Origin: Acidobacteriota bacterium
GTDB lineage: Bacteria; Acidobacteriota; Blastocatellia; Pyrinomonadales; Pyrinomonadaceae
Direction: 5' to 3'
DNA length: 64,000 nt
NCBI GenBank assembly: GCA_025463135.1
Contig: JAOAPY010000053.1
Coordinates: 1 to 64,000 of the forward strand
Of the stretch, positions 27,166 to 36,595 are shown in pieces. The notes below the pieces were generated by a model that was not told where the DNA came from, searched no databases, and was given only the letters and a program-made list of their open reading frames with translations. Made by a program: the position numbers and the translations under genes. How positions within the stretch are numbered: the first letter of the stretch is position 1; every line of letters starts with the position of its first letter.

Positions 27166-27663
27166 ATGTTCCGCATCGGCATCGGTCACGACACGCACCG
27201 TTTGGTTGAGGGGCGTCCGCTTGTTCTGGCTGGTGTAACCATTCCCGCGGAGCGCGGCGGTGAAGGCCATTCGGACGCCGACGCGCTGTCGCATGCGATT
27301 GCGGATGCCATTCTCGGCGCTTTGTGCGAAGGCGATCTGGGGTTGCATTTTCCCGATCAGGATCCCCAGTGGAAAGATTCCGAAAGCCTGCAGCTGCTTT
27401 CCCGGGTCGTTTGGCTGGCGGGCGAGCGAGGCTTCCACATTGTCAATGTCGACGCCACTGTGATGCTGGAGACGCCGAAGCTGCGGCCGCACGTCATAGC
27501 GATGCGAGAGAATATCGCTGAAGTCCTGGGGATCGAAGTAGGTCGCGTCAGCGTGAAAGCGAAGACAAACGAAGGCCTCGACGCCATCGGCAGAGGTGAA
27601 GCTGTGGCGGCGCAGGCCATTGTGCTGCTGCAGAATACTGGACCTTCAGAAGGCCGGGGTTAA
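27166..27663 (+). CDS. ispF: 2-C-methyl-D-erythritol 2,4-cyclodiphosphate synthase
   Basis: The MEP-pathway cyclase, converting CDP-methylerythritol 2-phosphate to the 2,4-cyclodiphosphate. A 165-residue protein beginning RIGIGHDTHRL (metal ligands Asp and His in GHDTH), with GHSDADALSHAI and LGLHFPDQDPQWKDSES, and ending in KAKTNEGLDAIGRGE. An upstream in-frame TTG at 27136 would add ten residues translated from repeat DNA. The ATG at 27166 matches the usual IspF N-terminus and is chosen. It is cotranscribed with ispD. The active trimer is cytoplasmic. Confidence 0.96.
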   Translation: MFRIGIGHDTHRLVEGRPLVLAGVTIPAERGGEGHSDADALSHAIADAILGALCEGDLGLHFPDQDPQWKDSESLQLLSRVVWLAGERGFHIVNVDATVMLETPKLRPHVIAMRENIAEVLGIEVGRVSVKAKTNEGLDAIGRGEAVAAQAIVLLQNTGPSEGRG

Positions 27664-27713
27664 CCGTTCTCTGGACGATGGGAAAGCGGATGGGCTATAA
27701 GCTTATTCACTAA

Positions 27714-29036
27714 ATGCGACCACAAGACATCATTCGCAAGAAGCGTGATGGCGAACATCTTACGCGTGAAGAGATCGAGTTCTTCATCGAGGGCGTCACA
27801 CGCGAACGGATAGCTGACTATCAAATCAGTGCTTTGTTGATGGCCATTTATCTGAATGGGATGAATCAGGCAGAGCAACAGACGCTCACTGAAGCGATGT
27901 TGAATTCGGGCATCATCCTTGACTTCACCGACATTGCGAAACCCAAAGCGGACAAGCATTCCACCGGCGGAGTTGGCGATAAGACGTCTTTGATAATCGC
28001 GCCGCTGGTCGCGGCCTGCGGAGTTTGCGTGCCTATGATCTCGGGTCGTGGCCTGGGCCACACGGGTGGCACGCTCGACAAGCTGGAGTCGATCCCGGGC
28101 TATCGGGTGAATCTTTCGACCAGTGAGTTTCGCGATGTTCTGGAGCGCATTGGTTATGTGATGAATGGCCAGACCGGAGAAATCGCGCCCGCTGATAGAA
28201 AACTCTACGCCTTACGTGATGCGACCGCCACCGTCGAATCCATTCCCTTGATTGTAGCCTCGATAATTTCAAAGAAAGGCGCCGCGGGTTTGGACGCGAT
28301 GGTGATTGACGTCAAGGTGGGCAACGGCGCCTTCATGCGCAACGAAGCGCGCGCCGAAAGCCTGGCCCATGCACTGGTTGGCACGGGCAACTCCTGCGGC
28401 ATTCGCACGCGAGCGCTGTTGACGGATATGAACCAGCCGTTGGGCCGGGCCGTGGGCAATGCAAATGAAGTGCGCGAATGTTTGGAGTTACTTCGCGGTG
28501 AGGTCAATGACAAAGCGCGCCCCGTGCTCGATCTTTCGGTCGAGTTATCCGCTCACATGCTCGTACTTTCGGGTCTCGAGAATTCACTGGCGAGCGCGCA
28601 CACCCGTTTGCAGCGGACCTTGGATTCCGGCGCCGCGCTCGAATGCTTTCAGCGCAATGTCGAAGCGCAAGGCGGCGAGCCACGCGTTTTTGATGATCCC
28701 GATCGCTTTCTTCCTTTGGCGCGAGAATCGGTTAAGGTAGAATCCCCGCGCCCCGGATTCATTACCAGAGTCAACACCACGGAAGTAGGCCACGCCATAG
28801 CAGCCATCGGGGGCGGTCGCGTGCGCATCGAAGATACGATCGATGCGTCGGTTGGTTTTATGGCGGAAGCCAGGATTGGTGACGCGGTTGGGCCCGCACA
28901 GATCATCGGTACAGTGTTGTGCAACGATCTCTTGAAAGGCCGTGAAGCCGCAGCGCGAATTCAGGCGGCGTACGAGGTTGGCGAGGAACCGCCCTCTGAA
29001 GTTCCAAGACTTATCAGGGAAGTAATAAACGAATGA
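27714..29036 (+). CDS. deoA: Thymidine / pyrimidine-nucleoside phosphorylase
   Basis: Phosphorolysis of pyrimidine nucleosides to base and (deoxy)ribose-1-phosphate. The 440-residue protein begins with the helical domain (DGEHLTREEIEFFIEG) and carries the glycine-rich phosphate motif KHSTGGVGDKTS, then SGRGLGHTGGTLDKLESIPG and RKLYALRDATATVESIPL. The length fits DeoA and Pdp. Its stop overlaps the ATG of the next gene (ATGA at 29033-29036), so translation is coupled to the nucleoside-binding protein. It is the first gene of the nucleoside import and salvage cluster. Substrate breadth (thymidine only or also uridine) cannot be decided here. Confidence 0.94.
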   Translation: MRPQDIIRKKRDGEHLTREEIEFFIEGVTRERIADYQISALLMAIYLNGMNQAEQQTLTEAMLNSGIILDFTDIAKPKADKHSTGGVGDKTSLIIAPLVAACGVCVPMISGRGLGHTGGTLDKLESIPGYRVNLSTSEFRDVLERIGYVMNGQTGEIAPADRKLYALRDATATVESIPLIVASIISKKGAAGLDAMVIDVKVGNGAFMRNEARAESLAHALVGTGNSCGIRTRALLTDMNQPLGRAVGNANEVRECLELLRGEVNDKARPVLDLSVELSAHMLVLSGLENSLASAHTRLQRTLDSGAALECFQRNVEAQGGEPRVFDDPDRFLPLARESVKVESPRPGFITRVNTTEVGHAIAAIGGGRVRIEDTIDASVGFMAEARIGDAVGPAQIIGTVLCNDLLKGREAAARIQAAYEVGEEPPSEVPRLIREVINE

Positions 29037-30103
29037 CGTCCAAATCAATACTTTCTTTGTTGGCGCTTGGTCTGCTGGCGCTTGCCGGCGCAGCCTGTCA
29101 TAACCAGAGCTATGCCGCCGACGATAAATCCAAGATTCATGTGGGGATTGTCTTTGACATAGGTGGCAAGGACGATCGTTCGTTCAACGCCGCGGCCTGG
29201 GCTGGTGTGAAGTGCGCCGAATCAGGGAAGTGGCCCAATGGCGAACCTTGTGGGAAAGCGGCGTTGAACATCGTGCTGCGCGACATCGAACCAGGGAATC
29301 CGACTTCCATTGAGCCGGCGATGCGCGCGTTCGCGGAACGTGGTTACGATCTGATCATCGGCGTGGGTTTTGCCCAGGCGCCGATCATGGAAATGGTCGC
29401 CAAAGATTATCCAAACATTCATTTCGCCATTGTCGATGGCATTAGCGAGCTGCCGAATGTCGCCTCGCTGATCTTTAAGGAACACGAAGGTTCATATCTG
29501 GTTGGCATGTTGGCAGCGGAAACTTCGAAGAGCGGCACCATTGGTTTTCTCGGAGGCATGGATATTGGTTTGATCCATCGCTTCGAAAAAGGTTACGAGG
29601 AAGGCGCGAAGTCAGTCAATCCAAACATCAGGATTATCCAGAATTATGTCGGCGTAACCGACGGCGCCTGGAACAACCCGGGAAAGGGCAAGGAGCTCTC
29701 GCTGGCCCAGATTGGCAAAGGCGCTGATGTGATTTTCACCGCCGCTGGAAACTCCGGACTGGGCGCTTTTGACGCGGTCGAACAGGCCGGAAAAGTAAAC
29801 GGCCGCGCCACACATTTCGTTATTGGCGTTGATTCCAATCAGAACATGGTCAAGCCCGGCTTTGTCCTGACAAGTATGGTCAAGCGCGTCGACAACGCCG
29901 TCTATTCAATAGTTGAAGACGTTGTAAACAAGAAATTTCAGGCAGGCTTTCACGTTTATGGGCTCGACAAGGATGGCGTCGGCTACTCAATGGACCAGTT
30001 CAATAAGGATCTGATCACACCCGAAATGATCAAGTCGGCTGAAGAAGCGAAAAGAAAGATTATTGCTGGGGAGATTAAGGTGACGGATGCGATGCTCAAA
30101 TGA
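29033..30103 (+). CDS. BMP-family nucleoside-binding lipoprotein (ABC transporter)
   Basis: The substrate-binding component of a nucleoside ABC importer (PnrA/BmpA/NupN type). The N-terminus is a signal segment ending ALAGAAC, with Cys23 as the likely lipid anchor. The mature part starts with the family motif VGIVFDIGGKDDRSFN and contains GVGFAQAPIMEMVA, GMLAAETSKSGTIGFLGGMD and AAGNSGLGAFDAVEQAG, which in PnrA contacts the ribose and base. It overlaps the phosphorylase stop by four bases. It is separated from the cognate ATPase gene by the four-helix-bundle gene and its flanking repeats. Confidence 0.92.
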   Translation: MTSKSILSLLALGLLALAGAACHNQSYAADDKSKIHVGIVFDIGGKDDRSFNAAAWAGVKCAESGKWPNGEPCGKAALNIVLRDIEPGNPTSIEPAMRAFAERGYDLIIGVGFAQAPIMEMVAKDYPNIHFAIVDGISELPNVASLIFKEHEGSYLVGMLAAETSKSGTIGFLGGMDIGLIHRFEKGYEEGAKSVNPNIRIIQNYVGVTDGAWNNPGKGKELSLAQIGKGADVIFTAAGNSGLGAFDAVEQAGKVNGRATHFVIGVDSNQNMVKPGFVLTSMVKRVDNAVYSIVEDVVNKKFQAGFHVYGLDKDGVGYSMDQFNKDLITPEMIKSAEEAKRKIIAGEIKVTDAMLK

Positions 30104-30108
30104 TATTA

Positions 30109-30138
30109 GGTCTTGGGTTTTTGGCTTTTGGTCTTTGG
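30109..30138. repeat. CCAAAGACC-family spacer, left of the four-helix-bundle gene
   Basis: A GGTCTTGGG, TTTTTGG, CTTTTGG, TCTTTGG run starts five bases after the binding-protein stop codon. It is the reverse-complement type of the run at 30613-30646 on the other side of the inserted small gene. Confidence 0.6.
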
Positions 30139-30200
30139 AAGAAACACATTGCTCGGCTCGCGTTTGAATGCTGGGAGGCCAGTAAAAGAGGAGCCGAACC

Positions 30201-30590
30201 ATGCCTAGAGCGAACTTTGAAAATCTCCGAATCTATAAGCTTTCAGAGAATCTGGCGGATAAAATCTGGAACGCTGTAGTTGGATGGGACGACTTCTCAA
30301 AAGATACTGTCGGTAAGCAGCTTGTCCGTGCGGCGGACAGCATCGGTGCGAATATCTCGGAAGGAAGCGGCAGAGGAAGTGCTCAGGACTACCGGAGATT
30401 CTTGCGAATATCCAGGGGATCTCTATACGAGACTCTGCACTGGTTGCGCCGCGCCTACGTGCGAAAGCTTTTGACTGCGAAAGAGACAAGGGAACTCAGG
30501 TCGATAATTGTCGAGCTTTCACCAACTCTCAATGCTTATTTAAGGTCCCTATCGAAATCCGTAATAAAGCAGAAGTCGGCAGTTGTCTAA
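30201..30590 (+). CDS. Four-helix bundle protein (S23/23S rRNA-IVP family)
   Basis: A 129-residue all-helical protein of the S23/IVP family: [18 protein letters not shown], then [38 protein letters not shown] and [20 protein letters not shown]. Members occur inside 23S rRNA intervening sequences and, more often, as isolated genes in Acidobacteria and Bacteroidetes; a role in reverse transcription or retron-like systems has been noted for relatives, but none is evident here. A strong GAGGAG site lies eight bases before the ATG. It is a lone intruder in a nucleoside transport operon, between the binding protein and the ATPase, and is bracketed by oppositely oriented CCAAAGACC runs. Confidence 0.85.
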   Translation: MPRANFENLRIYKLSENLADKIWNAVVGWDDFSKDTVGKQLVRAADSIGANISEGSGRGSAQDYRRFLRISRGSLYETLHWLRRAYVRKLLTAKETRELRSIIVELSPTLNAYLRSLSKSVIKQKSAVV

Positions 30591-30612
30591 AGCCGGACCA
30601 AATTGGGGTTTT

Positions 30613-30646
30613 CCAAAGACCAAAGTCCTAAGACCAAAGACCAAAG
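30613..30646. repeat. CCAAAGACC-family spacer, right of the four-helix-bundle gene
   Basis: Four consecutive CCAAAG(A/T)CC-like units run to three bases before the ATG of the ABC ATPase. With 30109-30138 it brackets the inserted small gene in inverted orientation. The repeat leaves the ATPase gene without a normal ribosome site. Confidence 0.65.
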
Positions 30647-30648
30647 TA

Positions 30649-32160
30649 ATGATTGAACTTCGGAACATAAGCAAACGCTTTGGCGCGGTATTGGCCAATG
30701 ATCAAATCAACATCAAGGTTGAGACGGGGACTATTCATGCAATCGTGGGTGAGAACGGCGCGGGCAAGTCAACTGCGATGCGCATCGCCTACGGATTCTA
30801 TACGCCGGACTCGGGCGAGATCCTCATCGACGGCCAGGTCCATCAGATTCGCACGCCGCATGACGCGATCGCCCTGGGGATCGGAATGGTCCATCAGCAC
30901 TTCATGCTGGTCGACACCATGTCGGTCGCGGAGAATATCGTTCTGGGAGCTGAGCCGGGTTCCGCGCTCGCTTTGGATCTGGCAACAGCTTCGTCGCAGA
31001 TTCGCAAGCTATCGGAAGAATTCAAACTCTCTGTCGATCCCGGCGCCTTAATTGAGAGCTTGTCGGTGGGCCAACAGCAGCGTGTCGAACTACTCAAAGC
31101 GCTTTATCGCAAAGCCCAACTCCTGATCCTGGATGAACCCACCGCGGTATTGACGCCGCAGGAAGTTGAAGAGTTCTTTGCCATCCTTCGCAGTATGCGC
31201 GAGCAGGGCAAAACCATTGTCATTATTACGCACAAATTGTCCGAGGTGCTGGCCATCTCTGACGATGTCACAGTCATGCGCGATGGCAAGGTGGTGGGCC
31301 GCGTAAAGACAAAGGAGACCAACGCTGCTGAATTGGCGCGGTTGATGGTGGGACGCGAAGTGCTCCTGCGCGTGGAAAAAACCGACGCGAAACCTGGTGT
31401 GCCGAGGCTCGAGGTCGTCGATCTATCGGTAAACGTGAAAGGCAGTACGCCTCGCGTGGATAAGGTCTCGTTCAAGGTGCGCGCCGGTGAGATTGTGGGT
31501 ATTGCGGGTGTCGAGGGTAATGGCCAAACCGAATTGATTGAAGCGCTCGCCGGTCTGGTTGAATCTTCTCAGCTTTCGGGCAGCATCAACTTTGAAGGCC
31601 GGGACATAACCCGTCAGAGTGCGCGCGCGCGGCGCGAACAGGGCATTGCGCACATTCCGGAGGATCGACATCGACGCGGTTTATTATTGGAATTCAGTCT
31701 CGCAGAGAATTCAATTCTGGGTGTTCACTATCGGCCGCCGGTAACGGCTTATGCCGGCAATGTCTTCCTCGATAACGCAGCCATTCAACAGCGTGCCAAT
31801 GAAATCATCCAGGGCTTTGATGTGCGTCCGGCCAATGCCGCGCTTCCCGCCCGCGCGCTTTCGGGAGGCAACCAGCAAAAGTTAATCATCGGTCGCGAGT
31901 TCAAGGTCGATCCTCGTTTGCTGCTCGTGTCGCAACCCACCAGAGGAGTGGATATCGGCGCCATCGAGTTCATTCATCGCAAGTTGGTTGCGTTGCGCGA
32001 CGGCGGTTGTGCAATCTTGTTGGTATCGGCTGAACTAGAAGAAGTCACGTCGTTATCAGATCGTTTACTGATTATTCACAAGGGACGAATTGTTGGAGAG
32101 GTCGACCCAAAAGTTACGACGGTGGAAGAGATTGGGCTGTTGATGACGCGCGGGCATTAA
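30649..32160 (+). CDS. Nucleoside ABC transporter ATP-binding protein (two NBDs)
   Basis: A duplicated ATPase (503 residues) of the NupO/YufO, RbsA-like class that drives nucleoside import. The first domain has Walker [10 protein letters not shown] (34-42), signature SVGQQQRVE and Walker [13 protein letters not shown]. The second has a degenerate Walker A ([10 protein letters not shown]), signature [10 protein letters not shown] and [12 protein letters not shown], the usual form in this class. An upstream in-frame start at 30583 would translate the repeat. The ATG at 30649 gives the standard N-terminus [12 protein letters not shown]. It is followed by two permease genes. Confidence 0.94.
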   Translation: MIELRNISKRFGAVLANDQINIKVETGTIHAIVGENGAGKSTAMRIAYGFYTPDSGEILIDGQVHQIRTPHDAIALGIGMVHQHFMLVDTMSVAENIVLGAEPGSALALDLATASSQIRKLSEEFKLSVDPGALIESLSVGQQQRVELLKALYRKAQLLILDEPTAVLTPQEVEEFFAILRSMREQGKTIVIITHKLSEVLAISDDVTVMRDGKVVGRVKTKETNAAELARLMVGREVLLRVEKTDAKPGVPRLEVVDLSVNVKGSTPRVDKVSFKVRAGEIVGIAGVEGNGQTELIEALAGLVESSQLSGSINFEGRDITRQSARARREQGIAHIPEDRHRRGLLLEFSLAENSILGVHYRPPVTAYAGNVFLDNAAIQQRANEIIQGFDVRPANAALPARALSGGNQQKLIIGREFKVDPRLLLVSQPTRGVDIGAIEFIHRKLVALRDGGCAILLVSAELEEVTSLSDRLLIIHKGRIVGEVDPKVTTVEEIGLLMTRGH

Positions 32161-32163
32161 GAA

Positions 32164-32268
32164 GGTCTTTGGTCTTTGGTTTTTGGCCTTTGAAATCTTT
32201 TCCGCTGATATTCATGAGTCATGCTCCGTTAATCAACCAAAGACCAAAACCAAAGCCCCAAGACCCAA
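32164..32268. repeat. CCAAAGACC-family inverted pair, ATPase/permease junction
   Basis: GGTCTTTGGTCTTTGG-type sequence at 32164-32191 and CCAAAGACCAAAACC-type sequence at 32237-32268 are inverted relative to each other and enclose about 45 bp without a gene. The whole 111-bp gap between the ATPase and the first permease is this element. Confidence 0.7.
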
Positions 32269-32271
32269 ATC

Positions 32272-33339
32272 ATGAAACTCTTACGCGAACTAGTCTTCCC
32301 CTTGCTTGCCGTGCTGGCGGCCTTTGTCGTCGGTGGCATTTTGATTTTGCTGATTGGCGACAACCCGATTCAGGCTTACAAACTGCTTATCGGCAGTGCT
32401 CTTTCCTGGCCGGACGGTATCGGTTACACACTCTTCTACGCGACCCCTTTGATCTTCACGGGACTGGCGGTGCTGGTGGCCTTTCGCTGTGGCCTGCTGA
32501 ACATCGGCGCTGAGGGTCAACTTTATGTGGCGGCGTTTGCCACGGCGTGGGTTGGTATTACCTTGGCGCAACGCTCGGCGTGGATCCTCATACCGCTCTG
32601 TTTCCTGGCGGCCGTCCTGGCGGGCGGCGTCTGGGGCGCCATTCCCGGTATCTTGAAAGCGCGGTTTGGATCGCATGAAGTAATCAACACGATCATGTTG
32701 AATTTCATCGGCATCGCGCTGGTCAGTTATTTCACGCAGTATCATTACAAGGTCCCTGGCGATCCGATCATGGAAAGTTCTGAGATTGGCCAGGGCGCTC
32801 ATATTGCTCGGCTGGGACATTTCATTCATGGTTTGCCGGAGCGCATTCCTCTCAATCTGGCGTTTGTGCTGGCCCTCATCTGTTGTGTACTTGTCTACCT
32901 GTTTTTGTGGCGCACGAAGTGGGGTTATGAGTTGCGCGCTACGGGGGCAAGCCCTACCGCGGCCGAGTACGGCGGCATCTCGATTCGGAAACAGATCATC
33001 ATCGCCATGACCATCTCGGGCTCATTGGCCGGCATGGTCGGGATCAATGAAGTGCTTGGGTATCGTCATCGTTACTACGATGGCTTTTCAGATAATTATG
33101 GCTTCACTGGAATCGCCGTGGCATTGTTGGGTCGCAATCATCCCTTCGGAGTGGTCATCGCCGCGCTGCTGTTTGGAGTGCTGCAACGCGGCGGCATTTA
33201 TGTCGATGGCTTTTCCGAGCACGTGACCAAAGACATCGTTCAGGTACTACAGGGAGTGATCATTCTCTTTGTCGCCGCGGAAGCGTTCTTTCGTGGTCAA
33301 TTCGGCAGCTTTGGTTTATTGAAACGCTCAAAGGTGTGA
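32272..33339 (+). CDS. Nucleoside ABC transporter permease 1
   Basis: A 355-residue inner-membrane permease of the BPD_transp_2 family (NupP/YufP type). About nine to ten hydrophobic helices, starting LVFPLLAVLAAFVVGGILIL. The conserved cytoplasmic loop region ELRATGASPTAAEYGGISIR corresponds to the ABC coupling motif, and GFTGIAVALLGRNHPFGVV is typical of the family. It should pair with permease 2 to form the translocation channel for nucleosides. Its stop overlaps the GTG start of permease 2, so the two are translationally coupled. Confidence 0.92.
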   Translation: MKLLRELVFPLLAVLAAFVVGGILILLIGDNPIQAYKLLIGSALSWPDGIGYTLFYATPLIFTGLAVLVAFRCGLLNIGAEGQLYVAAFATAWVGITLAQRSAWILIPLCFLAAVLAGGVWGAIPGILKARFGSHEVINTIMLNFIGIALVSYFTQYHYKVPGDPIMESSEIGQGAHIARLGHFIHGLPERIPLNLAFVLALICCVLVYLFLWRTKWGYELRATGASPTAAEYGGISIRKQIIIAMTISGSLAGMVGINEVLGYRHRYYDGFSDNYGFTGIAVALLGRNHPFGVVIAALLFGVLQRGGIYVDGFSEHVTKDIVQVLQGVIILFVAAEAFFRGQFGSFGLLKRSKV

Positions 33340-34232
33340 ATCGAATGAAGGACCTTTTCACCATCGCGCTTTTCTGGTCAACCATACGCACCGCCACGCC
33401 TTTGCTGCTGGCAGCGATGGGCGGACTGTTTTCTGAGCGTTCCGGCGTCATCAATATCGCGCTCGAGGGAATGATGCTCGCGGGAGCTTTCACCGCGGCG
33501 GCGGTGACCTACGCGGCCGGTAATCCTTTTGCTGGTTTGGCTGCGGGTATGGCTGCCGGGCTCTTGATCGCAGCGATTCACGCGGTGGTCAGCATTCGCT
33601 ACCGTGCTGATCAGGTTGTAACGGGAACCGCAATAAATATTTTGATGTTTGGCATGCCTGCGTTTCTGAGCGGCGCTTTTTTTCTCTCGTCCGGTTCGAC
33701 ACCGCAGATTCCCAGGGAGCACCTGGTCCCATGGCTTCCCATCGTGATTGCTTTCGGTTTAGTGCCAACGATCTGGTACGTACTTTACAAAACCCCCTTT
33801 GGCCTGCGCCTGAGATCGGTGGGAGAGAATCCGGAGGCGGCCGATGCCGCGGGCGTTCCCGTGGCGCGCATGCGATATGCGGGTGTGCTGTTGTCTGGTG
33901 TGCTGGCCGGACTGGGCGGCGCCTATCTTTCCATCGGCCAGTCTTCGTTGTTTACGCGCAATATGACTTCGGGCAGAGGTTTTATTGCGTTGGCGGCGCT
34001 AATTTTCGGGAAATGGCGTCCGGTACAGACGATGCTTGCGTGTTTGCTCTTTGGCTTTACCGAAGCCGTGTCTTATCAGATGCAGGGTGTGTTTAAGTTT
34101 TCAGGCGAAGACATTCCGGTTCAATTCATCCAGATGGTTCCGTATGTGTTGACCATCATCGTACTCGCGGGGTTCATTGGTCATTCCCGCCCACCACGCG
34201 CACTGGGTATGCCGTATCAGAAAGAACGGTAG
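33336..34232 (+). CDS. Nucleoside ABC transporter permease 2
   Basis: A 298-residue permease of the NupQ/YufQ type with about eight membrane helices. Family segments are FSERSGVINIALEGMMLAGA at the N-terminus and LRSVGENPEAADAAGVPVAR as the coupling loop. GTG at 33336 overlaps the preceding stop (GTGA). The ATG at 33345 gives MKDLFTIALF, has AAAGG about ten bases upstream, and is an equally good start. It completes a full importer with the BMP binding protein and the double ATPase. The purine-nucleoside phosphorylase gene follows 87 bp later. Confidence 0.92.
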   Translation: MNRMKDLFTIALFWSTIRTATPLLLAAMGGLFSERSGVINIALEGMMLAGAFTAAAVTYAAGNPFAGLAAGMAAGLLIAAIHAVVSIRYRADQVVTGTAINILMFGMPAFLSGAFFLSSGSTPQIPREHLVPWLPIVIAFGLVPTIWYVLYKTPFGLRLRSVGENPEAADAAGVPVARMRYAGVLLSGVLAGLGGAYLSIGQSSLFTRNMTSGRGFIALAALIFGKWRPVQTMLACLLFGFTEAVSYQMQGVFKFSGEDIPVQFIQMVPYVLTIIVLAGFIGHSRPPRALGMPYQKER

Positions 34233-34319
34233 GTTGAGATCGGCGTGCTCGGGGCGCCAATCTTCGCAGGCTTGGGGATGCTGGGGGGCAGAAGGACGTT
34301 GAAAACAGAGGGATGATAT

Positions 34320-35165
34320 ATGGCTGATCAAACTGAACCGGGAAGTCTTTACTCGCGCGCTGAACACGCGGCCCGGATCATCCGCGCGCGCACCAATCTT
34401 CGGCCGCGTATTGCCCTGGTGCTCGGGAGTGGTCTGGGCGACTTCGGTGATGAGTTTCAGGATGCGGTGGCGATTCCTTACGAGGAGATCCCCGGCTTTC
34501 CCGTCTCGACCGTTGAAGGGCACGCGGGACGTTTGGTGATCGGCAAAATCGAAAACGTGCCGGTCCTCGCAATGCAGGGCCGCGTACACTTCTATGAAGG
34601 CTATGCGCTCGAGGAAGTCACTTTTCCTATCAGGACGTTTAAGCTACTGGACATCAAGACGCTGGTGCTGACCAATGCCGCCGGCGGGGTCGACGTGCAA
34701 CTCAGTCAGGGAGCGCTGATGTTGATTAGCGACCACTTGAACCTGATGGGAGTAAATCCATTGCGTGGACCAAACGATGGGCGTTTCGGACCACGCTTCC
34801 CGGACATGAGCGCGGTCTATTCGCAGGAACTTCAGCATCAGGCAATCGAAGAGGCGCGGGCCATGGGCCTTGAGTTGCGACGGGGAGTATATGCCGGCCT
34901 CTCCGGTCCCAGTTATGAAACGCCCGCTGAGATTCGTTTGCTCCGCGGTTTAGGCGCGGACGCAGTCGGTATGAGCACGGTGCCGGAAGCCATCGTCGCT
35001 CGGCACATGGGCCTCGAAGTCCTGGGTATTTCCTGCATTACCAACATGGCCGCCGGTCTCGGTAACGAACCGATCAATCATCAGGAAGTCGTGGAGACTG
35101 GTAAGCAGGTCCGCGAAACTTTTGCCGCATTGTTGCGGCGGCTGGTGGTGAGATTGGCTGTTTGA
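34320..35165 (+). CDS. punA: Purine-nucleoside phosphorylase
   Basis: Trimeric (class I) PNP, converting (deoxy)guanosine or inosine plus phosphate to base and pentose-1-phosphate. The 281-residue protein has the phosphate loop VLGSGLGDFGDE, the GHAGRLVIGK motif, GRVHFYEGYALEEVTFPIR, TNAAGGVD, and GPSYETPAEIR near the base-binding site. A GAGGG site precedes the ATG. It sits downstream of the nucleoside importer and upstream of uridine kinase and cytidine deaminase, so imported nucleosides can be split or phosphorylated at once. Cytoplasmic. Confidence 0.94.
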   Translation: MADQTEPGSLYSRAEHAARIIRARTNLRPRIALVLGSGLGDFGDEFQDAVAIPYEEIPGFPVSTVEGHAGRLVIGKIENVPVLAMQGRVHFYEGYALEEVTFPIRTFKLLDIKTLVLTNAAGGVDVQLSQGALMLISDHLNLMGVNPLRGPNDGRFGPRFPDMSAVYSQELQHQAIEEARAMGLELRRGVYAGLSGPSYETPAEIRLLRGLGADAVGMSTVPEAIVARHMGLEVLGISCITNMAAGLGNEPINHQEVVETGKQVRETFAALLRRLVVRLAV

Positions 35166-35476
35166 AAGACGGGCTGCCGGGTACGATTATTTTTTAGCGG
35201 GCAGCGTCTGAACCTAAAGGATTTTCTTTTTATGCTTTGCGTCTTCGCGGGAAGATCCTCAAAGGCGACAAAGAATTTCCCGCCAAGAAGCGTGCCCAGA
35301 AAGTTCGATTCAAAACCTGACTCATTTGCATCAAGTCTTGCGCTATCAGGATTCCAGAGCTCGGTAACTGCGAAAAACGCGAACTGGCTGGTTTCCACAT
35401 TTCGCTCCTGCAGAGCTTGTGTTGTATGGTTAACCATAACCTATAAACATTCGGCTCCTGCGGAGCTGAGCAAACT
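35166..35476. other. Intergenic stretch with small palindromes
   Basis: A 311-bp gap between punA and udk. It contains GCTGCC...GGCAGC around 35170-35204 and two TTCG-GCTCCTGC(A/G)GAGCT palindromes (about 35401 and 35451). The second lies just ahead of the udk start and supplies GGAG as a distant ribosome site. No gene is supported. Confidence 0.45.
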
Positions 35477-36130
35477 ATGAGTGACTCAGTGAACTTAGTC
35501 ATCGGTATCTGCGGCGGCACGGGATCAGGCAAGACCACAGTAGCCAAGAGCATCCTGGATAAAGTCAGTGCCAAAGATGTTGTCTTCATCCAGCAGGATT
35601 CTTATTACCGTAACCTCAAGGACCTCCCGCGCGATTATCGCCAGCTCGCGAATTTCGATCATCCGGACGCGCTCGATAACGATCTGCTGGTCCACCATAT
35701 CCGCAAGTTAAAGGCCGGCGAGGCGGTGGAGCTCCCCATCTACGACTTTAGAACGCATACGCGTTTGCACGATACGCTGAAAATCGAACCACAGCCGATT
35801 GTAATTGTCGAAGGCATCCTGATCTTCGCGGATCCACGCCTGCTGGAGCAGTTGGACATCAAAGTTTTCGTCGATACGCCTGACGACATTCGCTTTATTC
35901 GCCGGCTGCGCCGTGATATTGACGAGCGCGGTCGCACCATCGAGTCGGTAATCGAACAATACCTGGCCACAGTGCGGCCAATGCACATGCAATTTGTCGA
36001 ATCATCAAAACGTTATGCAGATGTAATCATTCCTGAAGGCGGCCATAACCTCGTGAGCATCGATTTGATCAGTGGGAAAATACGCGAAAAATTGGCTGAC
36101 ACTTTAACAACCGTCGGAGGTCAAGCTTGA
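35477..36130 (+). CDS. udk: Uridine kinase
   Basis: Phosphorylates uridine and cytidine to the monophosphates in pyrimidine salvage. The 217-residue P-loop kinase has Walker A GGTGSGKTT (13-21), IQQDSYYRNLKDLPRDYR, FDHPDALDNDLL (the nucleoside-binding stretch) and VEGILIFADPRL. RRLRRDIDERGRT forms the lid. The start ATG lies after a GGAGCTGAG sequence. Its stop overlaps the TTG start of cdd, indicating coupling. The length fits the family. Confidence 0.95.
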   Translation: MSDSVNLVIGICGGTGSGKTTVAKSILDKVSAKDVVFIQQDSYYRNLKDLPRDYRQLANFDHPDALDNDLLVHHIRKLKAGEAVELPIYDFRTHTRLHDTLKIEPQPIVIVEGILIFADPRLLEQLDIKVFVDTPDDIRFIRRLRRDIDERGRTIESVIEQYLATVRPMHMQFVESSKRYADVIIPEGGHNLVSIDLISGKIREKLADTLTTVGGQA

Positions 36131-36549
36131 GCGAAGTGGAACAAGAGGAAGTAATAGCGGCGGCCCTGGCTGCGCGCGAGCAGTCCGTGGCTCCGTTTTC
36201 GAATTTTCTGGTAGGCGCCGCAGTGCGCACTGACACCGGCAAAATATTTACTGGTTGTAACATCGAGAGCGCCAGTTACGGTCTGACAGTTTGCGCTGAG
36301 CGAGTGGCGATTTGGAAGGCGCTTTCTGAAGGCGAGCGAAACTTTACTAATCTGGCGGTTGCCGCCGACACGCAAACACTGACTCCGCCCTGTGGCACCT
36401 GTCGCCAAATCATCTGGGAGTTTGCCAAGCATGCGGACATCGTGATGGTGAATCTGCACGGCGACCGCGAAGGCGTGCACATCGAGAACCTTTTGCCGCG
36501 CGCTTTTGACGCGAGGTTTTTGAAAGAATTTAACGCGCACAAGAAGTAA
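36127..36549 (+). CDS. cdd: Cytidine deaminase
   Basis: Hydrolytic deamination of cytidine and deoxycytidine to uridine. A 140-residue, tetrameric-type enzyme. The zinc site is complete: TVCAERVA (Cys56, catalytic Glu58) and PPCGTCRQ (Cys89, Cys92), preceded by the substrate motif CNIES. The start is TTG, overlapping the udk stop (TTGA at 36127-36130), with GGAGG about six bases upstream. It is the last gene of the salvage cluster. A REPIN follows within 50 bp of the stop. Confidence 0.95.
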   Translation: MSEVEQEEVIAAALAAREQSVAPFSNFLVGAAVRTDTGKIFTGCNIESASYGLTVCAERVAIWKALSEGERNFTNLAVAADTQTLTPPCGTCRQIIWEFAKHADIVMVNLHGDREGVHIENLLPRAFDARFLKEFNAHKK

Positions 36550-36595
36550 ACAGTTGCGAGTCTCATTCTCACCCGACTTTTAACCGGGTGACTGG

